64,000 bases of DNA from Corynebacterium tuberculostearicum (GTDB lineage: Bacteria > Actinomycetota > Actinomycetes > Mycobacteriales > Mycobacteriaceae): NCBI RefSeq assembly GCF_016894265.1, contig NZ_CP069791.1, positions 1,302,001-1,366,000 of the forward strand, read 5' to 3'. Positions within the stretch are counted from its first letter, which is position 1, and each line of letters starts with the position of its first letter. Positions 18,545 through 30,954 of the stretch are shown here, piece by piece. The notes below the pieces were generated by a model, which was not told where the DNA came from, did not search any database, and saw only the letters and a program-made list of their open reading frames with translations. A program made the translations under genes and the position numbers.

Positions 18545-19162
18545 TCATAACTCCCGCGGGAATCCGTTAGACCATACTAGCGGGCGTGGGTGGAGCACGG
18601 TGCGATGGCGGGGTACGCGCGCGACGGCATCGGCAGCCAGCTGGCGGGTATAGGTGTCCGGCAGATGGGCAAAGACAAAGAGCGTAGCGGAGTCCGGAAC
18701 TAGGTAGGTCAGGGAGTGCGATCGCAGCAGGCGGCGCATGTGCTTGTCCAGCACGGTAAAGGTCTCTGGGTGGGCAATCCAGGAGGAAATCGGTGCGCCG
18801 TGGGAGCGGACTTGCAAGCCACCGAAACGGGCGGCGGAAGGCAGCTCGCAGGCGGCGGGGCGGGTCCAAAAGCGCAGCCCTTGCGAATCGAGGGCGGCGC
18901 GCTGCAGGTTATGGGAGGCGTGGTTCCATGCTCGGCGCGCGGAGATATCCATGTCCGCGAGGCCGCGGTGGCTGAGCCGGCGAAAGGTCTGCTTGCCGGG
19001 AAAGACCAGCGCCATGGACAGGCTGGGGGAGAGCTGGATGGTGGCGAGGGAGTCGCAGAAGCCGTCGTCAGAAAGCCGCTGTTCTTTCAGCCAGGAACGG
19101 GCAAAGAGCGCAGGCAGCAGGTTCGCGGTGGTGGGACGGGGCGGGCGCAGGGCGACGGTCAC
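18545..19162 (-). CDS. Conserved hypothetical protein
   Basis: 205 aa, not recognised. No signal peptide or membrane helix. The sequence is rich in Leu, Arg, Pro and His and has conserved-looking islands 'LSMALVFPGKQTFRRLSHRGL', 'NHASHNLQRAAL' and 'SLTYLVPDSATLFVFAHLPD'. Homologues appear limited to corynebacteria as far as I can tell. It lies in a minus-strand run after the exonuclease gene (80 nt gap) and 10 nt before the alarmone synthetase, so it may share their transcript. The coding assignment rests on frame length, position and codon bias. Confidence 0.65.
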   Translation of the reverse strand: MTVALRPPRPTTANLLPALFARSWLKEQRLSDDGFCDSLATIQLSPSLSMALVFPGKQTFRRLSHRGLADMDISARRAWNHASHNLQRAALDSQGLRFWTRPAACELPSAARFGGLQVRSHGAPISSWIAHPETFTVLDKHMRRLLRSHSLTYLVPDSATLFVFAHLPDTYTRQLAADAVARVPRHRTVLHPRPLVWSNGFPREL

Positions 19163-19242
19163 GGCGGGTTCTCCAGTGTGGCGGTAGGGTGCGGTCGCCT
19201 TTATTGGACTGGAGAAACCGCCGTTTGGTTCCCCGGGTGGGC

Positions 19243-20574
19243 CTAGAAGGGTGGCTCGGCGTCGAGTTGCAGCTCGGCAAAGAGCTTATCGGCCGGCCAG
19301 ATGTCGATTTCTTGGCCCTTGGCTTGCAGCTCCTCCGCGCGCTTTTCCTTGGAGGTTTTCTTGGCCCATTCGCCCACGATGAGCAGGGTGGTCTTTTTGG
19401 TGACATTCTTTGCCACTTGGCCACCGCGCTCGGCGATGCCCTGCCACAGCACGCCCTTATCGTAGGGCTCGAAATCGCCGGTGAGGGTGACATGCTGGCC
19501 GTAGAGTGCGCCTTCCGGGTCGGCGTCTGGGTTGGGCTCTGGGATAGTGTCTGGCGTGGCAACGGCCTGCCAGGGGGCAGGACCGCTGGGCTTCTTTTTC
19601 TTGGCACCGGCTGCGCGGGTCTGGTCGCGGAAGTCAGTCCCTGCGCCGAGGTCCGCGCCGGAGGTGGGGGCGGTGTGGGCGCGCAGGACGGGCAGGATGG
19701 CCTCGGAATCGAGGCGGCCCAAGGTGAATTCGCGTGCGGTGAATAGATCGCGGATGCTGCCGGTGTGCCCGAAGCGCTCGGCCAAACGGGCGATGATTTC
19801 GCCGGCCGCACGAGCATCCTCGGTGGCGTCGTGGTGGCTGAAGTCCGGCGCAGACAGGTGGGCGGCGACGGTGGGCAGCTTGTGGTTGCGCACCGAAATA
19901 ACCTTGGCCTTGGAAGCGTCACGGGACAGTGCCAGGGAGCAGGCCAGCGGCACGGTGGGCACCTCCGCACCGGCGGTAAGCAGGCCGGAGCGCAGCGCGG
20001 TGGAATCGAACTGGGCGTTGTGGGCGACAAGCACGTCGCCGCCGAGGAAATCGAAGAGCTCCTTGGCAACGTCGGCAAATGCCGGTGCCCCTTTCACATC
20101 GTCCGCGGTAATGCCGTGGATGGAGACGTTGATATCCGCAAAGTGCTCCAAGCCTGGTGGAGGGGTGCACAGCCAGGACCGAGAGGCGGTCTCCTGGCCG
20201 TCGCGGAAGCGCACCGCGCCAATTTGGCAGATAGAGCCCCAGTTGTCGTTGGCCGTTTCCACGTCCACGGCAGTGAAATCAAGGCCGGGGATGGTGGTGG
20301 CGGAGGAGGGGGCCTCGCCGCGCTGTGCGGCGGAAATGGCGCGGGCGACTGCCTGCGGGGCTTGGTGCGGGGCGAAGGCGATAGTGCCGGCGGCGCCCAA
20401 GTCCAGGGCACCGAAGCCGGTGGGGGTCGGTTCACTCACGCGCACGGTGTCGATGGACTCAAGCGGGATATCCTGCGTGGCGGGGGCGCCGAGGCTGGTA
20501 GCCAGCAGGGTGCGATGGAGCACGAGTTTATCCGCTGTGACATCGATGAGTGCGCCGTGCGCGGGAAATGACAC
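19243..20574 (-). CDS. DEDDh exonuclease with C-terminal BRCT domain
   Basis: 443 aa. The middle part is an epsilon-type 3'-5' exonuclease: ExoI 'FTAVDVETANDNWGSICQIGAVRF' (Asp, Glu), ExoII 'LVAHNAQFDSTALRSG' (Asp), ExoIII 'HHDATEDARAAGEI' (His, Asp). Before it is a ~100-residue PH-like region; after it a BRCT domain ('GQHVTLTGDFEPYDKGVLWQGIAERGGQVAKNVTKKTTLLIVGE') like that of DNA ligase A. Start is GTG 20574 because AGAAAGG lies 7 nt upstream; an ATG at 20613 would overlap glgX. It probably trims DNA ends in repair or proofreading; BRCT suggests protein contacts. Confidence 0.85.
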   Translation of the reverse strand: MSFPAHGALIDVTADKLVLHRTLLATSLGAPATQDIPLESIDTVRVSEPTPTGFGALDLGAAGTIAFAPHQAPQAVARAISAAQRGEAPSSATTIPGLDFTAVDVETANDNWGSICQIGAVRFRDGQETASRSWLCTPPPGLEHFADINVSIHGITADDVKGAPAFADVAKELFDFLGGDVLVAHNAQFDSTALRSGLLTAGAEVPTVPLACSLALSRDASKAKVISVRNHKLPTVAAHLSAPDFSHHDATEDARAAGEIIARLAERFGHTGSIRDLFTAREFTLGRLDSEAILPVLRAHTAPTSGADLGAGTDFRDQTRAAGAKKKKPSGPAPWQAVATPDTIPEPNPDADPEGALYGQHVTLTGDFEPYDKGVLWQGIAERGGQVAKNVTKKTTLLIVGEWAKKTSKEKRAEELQAKGQEIDIWPADKLFAELQLDAEPPF

Positions 20575-20587
20575 GAGGGGCCTTTCT

Positions 20588-22804
<2,217 letters not shown>

Positions 22805-22807
22805 TTT

Positions 22808-23347
22808 TTAGGCGCCGGTGCCGTGTGTAAGTCCAGCGTTAATAATGCGTACGCCGCGAATGAGGTCTGCGCGATAATCTGCGGCGGGAGTCTCGCCGGT
22901 GGTTTCTGCAAGCTGGCGTTGGGACTGTTCCATCAAGGTGGCGCCGAGCACGAGGTGAATGGCGGAGAGCGCGGCGGCGCGGTGGGCGCTGTCGGCAGCG
23001 AGGGTACTGCGCGTGGCAGCAGCGGTGAAGGCCGCCAAGAGGCGGTCCCAGGCAGGGGCCTGCGGGAGGGAGAGGCCGGCAATGACTACCTCGGCGCCGT
23101 CGCGGCGGGCGAGCAGCAAATCACGAAGATTGAGGCTGATATCCTCGAGCGACTCCCCAGAAACGGGGGAGGTAATGTCTTCCGCTAGGGCTGCAATGAG
23201 CGCTTGCTTATTGGCAATGTGCCAGTAGAGCGCGCCGGGGGCGACGCCGAGGGAGGAAGCAACGCGGCGCATGGTGACGTCGCCAAGCCCGTAGGTATCA
23301 AGCAGGGAAAGAGCGGCGTCGATAATACTCTCGCGGTTTATGTGCAC
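22808..23347 (-). CDS. TetR-family transcriptional regulator
   Basis: 179 aa. The N-terminal helix-turn-helix is 'INRESIIDAALSLLDTYGLGDVTMRRVASSLGVAPGALYWHIANKQALIAAL' in outline (about 3-52), the standard TetR DNA-binding unit with the YWH recognition helix. The C-terminal half is all-helical and fits the TetR_C ligand-binding domain. It is the first gene before glgX, 3 nt apart, so it may regulate its own operon including the debranching enzyme; this is inference. The ligand is unknown. Confidence 0.88.
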   Translation of the reverse strand: MHINRESIIDAALSLLDTYGLGDVTMRRVASSLGVAPGALYWHIANKQALIAALAEDITSPVSGESLEDISLNLRDLLLARRDGAEVVIAGLSLPQAPAWDRLLAAFTAAATRSTLAADSAHRAAALSAIHLVLGATLMEQSQRQLAETTGETPAADYRADLIRGVRIINAGLTHGTGA

Positions 23348-23511
23348 CTTGGCAATTGTACGGACTTGGCCGGGCGGGACGGTAGTTCACAGGTTCTTTT
23401 AACGGAGTCTCAATGTCATTTCCATCGTCGGGTTGTTAGTATTGCGAAGACAAATAAGAGGCCGCCCTTGGGGTGGCTTCACATTCGCAAGATTGATTCA
23501 GGAGCTTTCCC

Positions 23512-24324
23512 TTGTCCTTTTTGACCCCTGCAAAGAAGTCCCTCATCGCAGTTGCGCTGGTTACCCCGCTGGCTTTGGCTGCGTGTGGTTCGGATGACAA
23601 TGACGATTCCAAGAAGGCTGCCGCCACCACGGCATCCAAGTCTTCTGAGGATAAGTCTGCAGATAAATCCGAGGACAAAGATGCCGATAAGTCCAAGGAC
23701 AAAGACAAGGACAAAGACAAAGACAAGGACAAGGAAAAAGAAAAGGATCAGAATAAGGGCGGCGAAAACAAGGACGCCGCCGCAGGCGCAGAAGGCCAGG
23801 AGGGCGAGGACGGCGCTGGGGAGGGGCCAGATCAGCTGGCTAACCCGCTGAACAATGGTGAAGATCCTTTCGCTGGCGCGAAGGATATCAAGCCGATCGA
23901 AGGCGGCCAGGACGCTAATGATGGCGATAAGCAGGCCATCGAGCAGCTGGTTCGCGGCCAGCACGAGATCGATAACGTGAAGGAATACTTCAACTACATG
24001 CCGCAGCACGCCTGCCAGGCAGTCCGCGATGAGCAGTCCCAGGAGTTCGGCCAGTACCAGCAGTACGTCGATAGCCTGCCGAACCAGTCCTTCGCCGAGT
24101 ATGCCAACACCATGCGCCAGCAGGGCGGTGGCAACGCCGAGGTAGAGAAGTTCGCTAGCCAGTTGGAGTCCATCCCGCAGTCGACCAAGCTGCAGTCCGT
24201 CAACGACGTTGTGGTCAATGGCGACGATGCTTCTGCAACCGTGAGCGTGTCCAACTCCGAGGGCTCCGAGACCTCCACGGTCCGCTTCCGTCGAGAGAAC
24301 GGCAACTGGACCTTCTGTAACTAA
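23512..24324 (+). CDS. Lipoprotein with Lys-Asp repeat linker
   Basis: 270 aa, TTG start with AGGAG about 8 nt before it. Signal peptide with lipobox LAAC (Cys25), so it is lipid-anchored outside. Residues ~35-105 are low-complexity: Ser/Lys/Asp, then a KDKD run, then Gly/Glu/Asn, probably an extended linker through the cell wall. The folded part (~130-270) includes 'YFNYMPQHACQAVRDEQSQEFG' and 'NDVVVNGDDASATVSVSNSEGSETSTVRFRRENGNWTFC', an NTF2-like pattern seen in actinobacterial lipoproteins. Function unknown. The next gene begins 2 nt after its stop. Confidence 0.8.
   Translation: MSFLTPAKKSLIAVALVTPLALAACGSDDNDDSKKAAATTASKSSEDKSADKSEDKDADKSKDKDKDKDKDKDKEKEKDQNKGGENKDAAAGAEGQEGEDGAGEGPDQLANPLNNGEDPFAGAKDIKPIEGGQDANDGDKQAIEQLVRGQHEIDNVKEYFNYMPQHACQAVRDEQSQEFGQYQQYVDSLPNQSFAEYANTMRQQGGGNAEVEKFASQLESIPQSTKLQSVNDVVVNGDDASATVSVSNSEGSETSTVRFRRENGNWTFCN
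23698..23733 (+). repeat. In-frame hexanucleotide repeat (GACAAR)6
   Basis: Six tandem GACAAA/GACAAG units inside the lipoprotein gene encode Asp-Lys pairs; degenerate copies continue on both sides. Gain or loss of units would keep the frame and change only the linker length. Confidence 0.85.
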
Positions 24325-24325
24325 G

Positions 24326-24811
24326 TTGGCTCTGTTAAAGCGCCGGTTACCCCGCACCCTAGGTTTTGGTGCGGGGTTACTCGCGTGTGCGCTCCTGGTG
24401 TATGGCGTGGCCGGTGCGCTGTGGGGGCTTTTCCGGCCGACGCTTACCGGCCATGAGGTAGACGATGGTGGCTATGCCATCGATGCGATGGGAAGCGTTC
24501 AGTTCATCGCCTTTATTACCTTTGCCCTCATTACCGGCCTGCTTGGTTTGTTCTTGGGGTTGGGCGCGTATCTCCGCCGGCAGGGGCGGGGCTTGTCGAT
24601 GCTCCTGTGGGTCGGCGTGTGTGCCCTGGCTGGGGCGGCGTCGTTTTATGTCTTTGGCGGGGTCACCGCCACGCATCCGCCAGAAAACCCAGGGGAAGTC
24701 GTAGAGTTTGCGCCGAATTTCTCCCCGGCTATCTCGTGGGCGGTAGCGCCCTTTATGGCGATGTTTGCCTATTGGTCCACGGCCTTTGTCAGCGCCGATG
24801 AAGATTGGTGA
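24326..24811 (+). CDS. Four-helix membrane protein, unknown function
   Basis: 161 aa with about four hydrophobic helices (12-33, 54-77, 88-107, 133-155), and an external loop with 'HPPENPGEVVEFAPNFSPA'. TTG start, 2 nt after the lipoprotein stop, so coupling is likely although the start codon is weak. No domain recognised. Neighbouring with a lipoprotein suggests an envelope role, which is only inference. It is convergent with the YbjN gene, 9 nt away. Confidence 0.65.
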   Translation: MALLKRRLPRTLGFGAGLLACALLVYGVAGALWGLFRPTLTGHEVDDGGYAIDAMGSVQFIAFITFALITGLLGLFLGLGAYLRRQGRGLSMLLWVGVCALAGAASFYVFGGVTATHPPENPGEVVEFAPNFSPAISWAVAPFMAMFAYWSTAFVSADEDW

Positions 24812-24820
24812 TGTGCGCGT

Positions 24821-25717
24821 CTAGGGCCATTCGACGGGGGAGGCGCCGGTTACTTCGTGCGCGATGTCATCGATGCCGTGCAGGATGTGCTTGAGTCCGC
24901 GGCCGATGGCGCTAAATAGTTGCGGCCGGGTAAGTCCCGCGGCGGTAATGGTGGCGGCATCCATCCGCACCTGCAGGCCCTCGGAGGTGTGGTGGCAAAA
25001 TGCCACGGCGCCGTGGTGGGCGCGATTCCAGTCATTGCAAATGAGAAAAAGCCGGGTAAATTCCGCCTCGTCCAGGCTAGGGTCCCAATGCCCTTTGATA
25101 ATGAGGCTGGGCCCGTTGTCCAGTGCAAAGGCGAAAAGGACATCATTGACCCAGGCGTAGATGGCGGTGGCCCCGTCGCTTTGGAAGCGCTGGATGCCAA
25201 TAAGCGGCAGGATCTCGGCCAGGCTATCGAGCGTGAAGGATTCCAAGGGGGCGTCGGCAAGCGGGGCAAGCTCCGGTGAGGCTTCGCGCACGAGGCCGGG
25301 ATGGGATTGGGCGAGCAGATCCATGAGGACCTCCGCGTTGCGTAGCGCCGGTAGGAGGAATGCCGCGAGCTGTTCGCGGCTGGGGGAGGTATCGGCCGGC
25401 AGATAGCTATGACCGGAAACGCTCACGCAGTCAGGCTGGTCATAATCAACCACGACGGCCGGGGAGAGGCAATCGTGATTCCACTCATTGGCTAGGTGTG
25501 CGAGCTCGGAGATCTCGCTGAGATCAACGCCTCCGCGGGGGCTGGTGTGCAGGTGGAGCACCGGTTCTTCCAACTGGTCTATAAAGATGAAGGTGGAGCC
25601 ACCGGCCGCATGAGGAACGAGAAGCTCGCCAGTAGGCAGAGCCCAGCAGGACACGTCATTATCGCGGGCAATGGTGCGGGCATGCGAGAGCAGAAGAGAG
25701 GGTTCAATCTCGCTCAT
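24821..25717 (-). CDS. YbjN-domain protein (two tandem domains)
   Basis: 298 aa. Two YbjN-like halves are visible: the first with 'LHTSPRGGVDLSEISELAHLANEWNHDCLSP', the second with 'GHWDPSLDEAEFTRLFLICNDWNRAHHGAVAFCHH'. The 'NxWN' motif occurs in both halves, which suggests internal duplication. YbjN proteins resemble type III secretion chaperones in fold, and their function is unclear. Start ATG 25717 with AGGTGG about 8 nt before it; a GTG at 25729 would be too close to any ribosome-binding site. It is divergent from the histidine operon. Confidence 0.85.
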   Translation of the reverse strand: MSEIEPSLLLSHARTIARDNDVSCWALPTGELLVPHAAGGSTFIFIDQLEEPVLHLHTSPRGGVDLSEISELAHLANEWNHDCLSPAVVVDYDQPDCVSVSGHSYLPADTSPSREQLAAFLLPALRNAEVLMDLLAQSHPGLVREASPELAPLADAPLESFTLDSLAEILPLIGIQRFQSDGATAIYAWVNDVLFAFALDNGPSLIIKGHWDPSLDEAEFTRLFLICNDWNRAHHGAVAFCHHTSEGLQVRMDAATITAAGLTRPQLFSAIGRGLKHILHGIDDIAHEVTGASPVEWP

Positions 25718-25843
25718 CGCTGCCACCACCTTAAAGCTGTGTTGACACCGAGTCTATAGCCCAAACCGGCCCCCTCGCTGGCGTTTGGCCATTAGGATAT
25801 TGGTTTAATAACAGAAATCCGATAGGGAGTAGAGGAGCCGGGA

Positions 25844-27154
25844 ATGCTTCGCACCATCGATTTGCGTGGCCAAGAGCTGCGCCCCGCCCAGCTGCGGCGA
25901 GTTTTGCCGCGCGGTGGCACCGACGTCGCCGCCGTGGTGGACAAGGTGGCGCCGCTGGTTCATCGAGTACGTCAAGAAGGCGCTGCGGCGGCCTTGGACT
26001 TTGGCGAGCAATTCGATGGCGTGCGCCCAACCCACCTGCGGGTGCCCCAAGCGGAGTTGGAGAAGGCCGCTTCCGGCCTAGACCCGCAGGTGCGCCAAGC
26101 GATTGAGGTTTCCATTGAGAGGGTTCGCAAGGTTCACGCCGAGCAGAAACCGGCCGCGCACACCACCGAGCTAGCACCAGGTGCCACGGTGACCGAGGTC
26201 TTTCGCCCCATCGAGCGCGTTGGGCTATACGTGCCGGGAGGCAAGGCGGTCTATCCGTCCTCGGTAATCATGAACGCCGTGCCAGCGCAGGCGGCCGGCG
26301 CGGAAAGCTTGGTGGTAGCCTCACCGCCACAAAAAGAGTCCGGCGGCCTGCCGCACCCCACGGTGCTGGCCGTGTGCCAGATGCTCGGCGTAGATGAGGT
26401 CTGGGCGGTAGGAGGCGGCCAAGCCATCGCGCTGATGGCCTACGGTGATGATGACGCCGAACTAGCCCCGGTGGACATGATCACCGGACCAGGAAATATC
26501 TTCGTCACCGCGGCCAAGCGGTTGGTGCGCGGCGTGGTGGGCACCGATGCTGAGGCCGGGCCGACCGAAATCGCCATTATCGCTGATGACACCGCGAATC
26601 CGGTGTATGTGGCCTATGATCTCATCTCCCAGGCCGAGCATGATCCGATGGCCGCGAGTGTGCTCATTACGGCATCTCCAAGCCTGGCTCAGCGTGTGAA
26701 GGAGGAGGTAGAAGCGCGCCACGGCGCCACTGCACATGCGCAGCGGACGGCCGAAGCTCTAGGCGGCGAGCAATCCGGAATTGTGTTGGTCGATTCCCTG
26801 GATGCAGCGGTGGCGGTGGCCAATGCCTATGCCGCTGAGCACCTGGAAATCCACACCGCAGAGCCCGGCGCGGTGGCCGAGCGCATTAAGCACGCCGGTG
26901 CCATCTTTGTAGGGCACTTTGCTCCAGTGCCGCTGGGAGATTACGCGGCCGGCTCCAATCACGTATTGCCCACTTCCGGTACGGCGCGCTTTTCTGCCGG
27001 CCTTTCTACCCATACCTTTATGCGGCCGGTCAACCTTATTGATTATGACCGAGCTGCGTTGGAAGAGATTGCCCCGCACGTTATCGCTTTTGCGGAGGCC
27101 GAGGGGCTACCCGCCCACGGTGAGGCTATCCGCGCCCGATTCGAGGAGAATTAA
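25844..27154 (+). CDS. hisD: Histidinol dehydrogenase
   Basis: 436 aa, the usual length. Last two steps of histidine synthesis: oxidation of L-histidinol to histidinal and histidine with NAD. The signature '[20 protein letters not shown]' and '[16 protein letters not shown]' are present, as are the zinc-binding and catalytic His-Glu region 'AAEHLEIHT' and 'GSNHVLPT'. AGAGGAG precedes the ATG by about 7 nt. It is the first gene of a run that continues without real gaps to hisI. TAGGAT at 25793 could be the -10 box. I see no T-box or His-rich leader peptide in the 113 nt upstream. Confidence 0.96.
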   Translation: MLRTIDLRGQELRPAQLRRVLPRGGTDVAAVVDKVAPLVHRVRQEGAAAALDFGEQFDGVRPTHLRVPQAELEKAASGLDPQVRQAIEVSIERVRKVHAEQKPAAHTTELAPGATVTEVFRPIERVGLYVPGGKAVYPSSVIMNAVPAQAAGAESLVVASPPQKESGGLPHPTVLAVCQMLGVDEVWAVGGGQAIALMAYGDDDAELAPVDMITGPGNIFVTAAKRLVRGVVGTDAEAGPTEIAIIADDTANPVYVAYDLISQAEHDPMAASVLITASPSLAQRVKEEVEARHGATAHAQRTAEALGGEQSGIVLVDSLDAAVAVANAYAAEHLEIHTAEPGAVAERIKHAGAIFVGHFAPVPLGDYAAGSNHVLPTSGTARFSAGLSTHTFMRPVNLIDYDRAALEEIAPHVIAFAEAEGLPAHGEAIRARFEEN

Positions 27155-28884
<1,730 letters not shown>

Positions 28885-28889
28885 AACGC

Positions 28890-29057
28890 ATGCATTTTAT
28901 GATCTTGGTCCTCTTCCTCGTCGCTGGCATGTTGGTGGGCGGTGCGTGGTCTGCCTACCAACAGGGATCGAAGGCAATGACAGTAGTAGCCTCTTTATTG
29001 GCCGCAATAACCGCGGTGGCAGCAATCTCGTGGATGGTAGGAGCGTTCGGTAAATGA
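28890..29057 (+). CDS. 55-aa two-helix membrane protein in his operon
   Basis: A short frame from ATG 28890 to TGA 29057. The product is almost wholly hydrophobic: helix 1 about residues 3-22 (FMILVLFLVAGMLVGGAW), a short 'SAYQQGSKAM' loop, and helix 2 about 31-50. It starts 5 nt after hisB and its stop overlaps the ATG of the MFS gene as ATGA, so it is almost certainly translated. C. glutamicum has a similar small gene at this position in its his operon. Function unknown; it could assist the MFS carrier. Confidence 0.75.
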   Translation: MHFMILVLFLVAGMLVGGAWSAYQQGSKAMTVVASLLAAITAVAAISWMVGAFGK

Positions 29058-30304
29058 GCAATACCCAAGAAACTAATATCTGGAAGGTTCCGGGTTATAC
29101 CGCGACCATGTTGGCCATCGCCGCAGCCTTCGGTGCTTGGTCCATCCTCCTTCCAGTGGTGCCGCTAGCGGTCATTGACTCCGGCGGCTCAGCCACCTTG
29201 GCGGGCTCATCCACGGGCATCTTCATGGCCTTCACCGTGCTTACCCAGATCATCTCCCCGTGGCTGCTGCGCCGGTGGGGCTACCGCCGCGTGATGGCAC
29301 TGTCCGCTTTTACCCTGGGCGTACCTGCCTTTGGCCACCTCTTGGGTACCGATGCTTGGGTTGTCCTACTCTTTTCTGCTCTGCGCGGCGTGGGCTTTGG
29401 CGCGCTGACCGTTTCTGAGTCCGCGCTTATTGCGGAACTGGCGCCCGTACGCCTGCTGGGCAAGGCTACTGGCATGATTGGTGTTTTCACTGGCCTGGGC
29501 CAGATGGTCTTTTTGCCCCTAGGGTTGATCATGGCGGAAAAGCTGGGTTATGCCTCGACGTATATCACCGCCGGCATCATTGGCTTTGTGGGCTTTGGTC
29601 TGTGCCTGCGCATTCCCAAGATTAAGGTCACGCTCGCCTCCGATACCGAAGAGGAGCCGAACCTGATCCGCGTTCCTACGTGGAAGCTAGTGCTCGTGCC
29701 CGCGCTGGCGCTAACGACGTTTTCTATGAGCTATGGCGCCGTCTCGTCCTTCCTGCCGCCGGCGGTACAAGAACTCGATGCAGAGCGCGGCGCCAGCTTG
29801 GCCGGCATCATGCTGTCCATCGTGGGCGGCGCCGCCATGATTTTCCGCTACCTCGCGGGCATGGTGGCAGACCGCGTGGGCACTCCCGGCCGGCTCTACA
29901 TCCCCGGCCAGGTAATGGCCATTGTGGGTGTGCTCGCCATCGCCGTACCTCTTTATCTCGATGGTTCCGTATGGTGGCTCGTGCTTGGTGCCTTCCTGTT
30001 CGGTGGTGCGTTCGGTATTGCGCAAAACGAGGCCCTGCTGTCGATGTTTGACCGCTTGCCTCGCGAGCGCGTCTCGGAGGCTTCTGCTATCTGGAATATC
30101 TTCTATGACGGCGGCACCGGCTTGGGCTCGACCCTCTTGGGTGCCTTGGTTGCCGGCTACGGCTATGCGGGGGCTTTCGGGGCCGGCGTGGTCATCCTCG
30201 TCGCAGGCGTTGTGATGACGTTGGCAGATTTTGTCCTTGGGCGCACCCGCGTGAGCGAAACCAACGATATCCGGACGCGTCTGCGTCGCATGCGTAAGGT
30301 ATAG
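29054..30304 (+). CDS. Major facilitator superfamily transporter
   Basis: 416 aa, twelve predicted helices. The loop after helix 2 carries 'SPWLLRRWGYRRVMALSAF' as the MFS motif A equivalent; the matching loop in the second half is 'AGMVADRVGTPGRLYIPG'. It resembles uptake or efflux carriers of small organic solutes; the substrate is unknown. It sits in the middle of the histidine operon, coupled to the 55-aa gene by ATGA and followed 3 nt later by hisH, so a link with histidine or an intermediate is a reasonable guess but unproven. Confidence 0.88.
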   Translation: MSNTQETNIWKVPGYTATMLAIAAAFGAWSILLPVVPLAVIDSGGSATLAGSSTGIFMAFTVLTQIISPWLLRRWGYRRVMALSAFTLGVPAFGHLLGTDAWVVLLFSALRGVGFGALTVSESALIAELAPVRLLGKATGMIGVFTGLGQMVFLPLGLIMAEKLGYASTYITAGIIGFVGFGLCLRIPKIKVTLASDTEEEPNLIRVPTWKLVLVPALALTTFSMSYGAVSSFLPPAVQELDAERGASLAGIMLSIVGGAAMIFRYLAGMVADRVGTPGRLYIPGQVMAIVGVLAIAVPLYLDGSVWWLVLGAFLFGGAFGIAQNEALLSMFDRLPRERVSEASAIWNIFYDGGTGLGSTLLGALVAGYGYAGAFGAGVVILVAGVVMTLADFVLGRTRVSETNDIRTRLRRMRKV

Positions 30305-30307
30305 CCC

Positions 30308-30940
30308 ATGGCAAAGACGGTCGCATTATTGGATTATGGCGCGGGCAATGTGCGCTCAGCCCAGCGCGCGCTGGAGCGGGTGGGCGCGGACGTCACCGTT
30401 ACCGCGGACCCCAAAGAAGCGGTGGAAGCGGACGGTCTTCTTGTCCCTGGCGTGGGTGCCTTTGCTGCCTGCATGCGTGGGCTACGGGCGGTGCAGGGCC
30501 CTCGGGTCATCGGCCAACGCTTGGCAGGAGAGCGGCCGGTGTTGGGCATTTGCGTAGGCATGCAGGTGCTTTTCGACGCCGGAGTGGAACACAACATCAA
30601 CTCCACCGGTTGCGGCGAGTGGCCCGGCACCGTGGAAAAGTTGCAGTCTGCGGTGCTGCCGCACATGGGGTGGAATACCGTAGAAGTACCCGTCGGCAGC
30701 GATATGTTTGCCGGAGTGGCCGAAGACGAGCGTTTTTATTTCGTGCATTCCTACGGCGTTCGCCGTTGGGAATTGGAAACGGAGATTACCCGTCCGCCGC
30801 AGGTGAGCTGGGCCGAGCACGCGGGCGATAGGTTTGTCGCCGCGGTAGAAAACGGTGCCCTGTGGGCGACCCAATTCCACCCTGAGAAATCCGGGGACGC
30901 CGGTGCTCAGCTTTTGGAAAACTGGATGCGCACGCTCTAG
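30308..30940 (+). CDS. hisH: Imidazole glycerol phosphate synthase, glutamine amidotransferase subunit
   Basis: 210 aa. It hydrolyses glutamine and passes ammonia to HisF (32.6 kb). Class I amidotransferase triad: Cys82 in GICVGMQ, and His-Glu in '[12 protein letters not shown]' near the C-terminus. '[16 protein letters not shown]' is the HisH N-terminal motif. It follows the MFS gene by 3 nt and is followed by hisA. Confidence 0.95.
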   Translation: MAKTVALLDYGAGNVRSAQRALERVGADVTVTADPKEAVEADGLLVPGVGAFAACMRGLRAVQGPRVIGQRLAGERPVLGICVGMQVLFDAGVEHNINSTGCGEWPGTVEKLQSAVLPHMGWNTVEVPVGSDMFAGVAEDERFYFVHSYGVRRWELETEITRPPQVSWAEHAGDRFVAAVENGALWATQFHPEKSGDAGAQLLENWMRTL

Positions 30941-30954
30941 GTAGGATGAAGGAT

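Noticed and set aside
23689..23745. Phase variation through the GACAAR repeat
   Set aside because: The unit is 6 bp, so copy changes keep the frame and cannot switch the gene off.
25730..25843. Possible T-box or His leader peptide before hisD
   Set aside because: Only 113 nt, no GGTGGNACC-type antiterminator bulge and no run of His codons seen.
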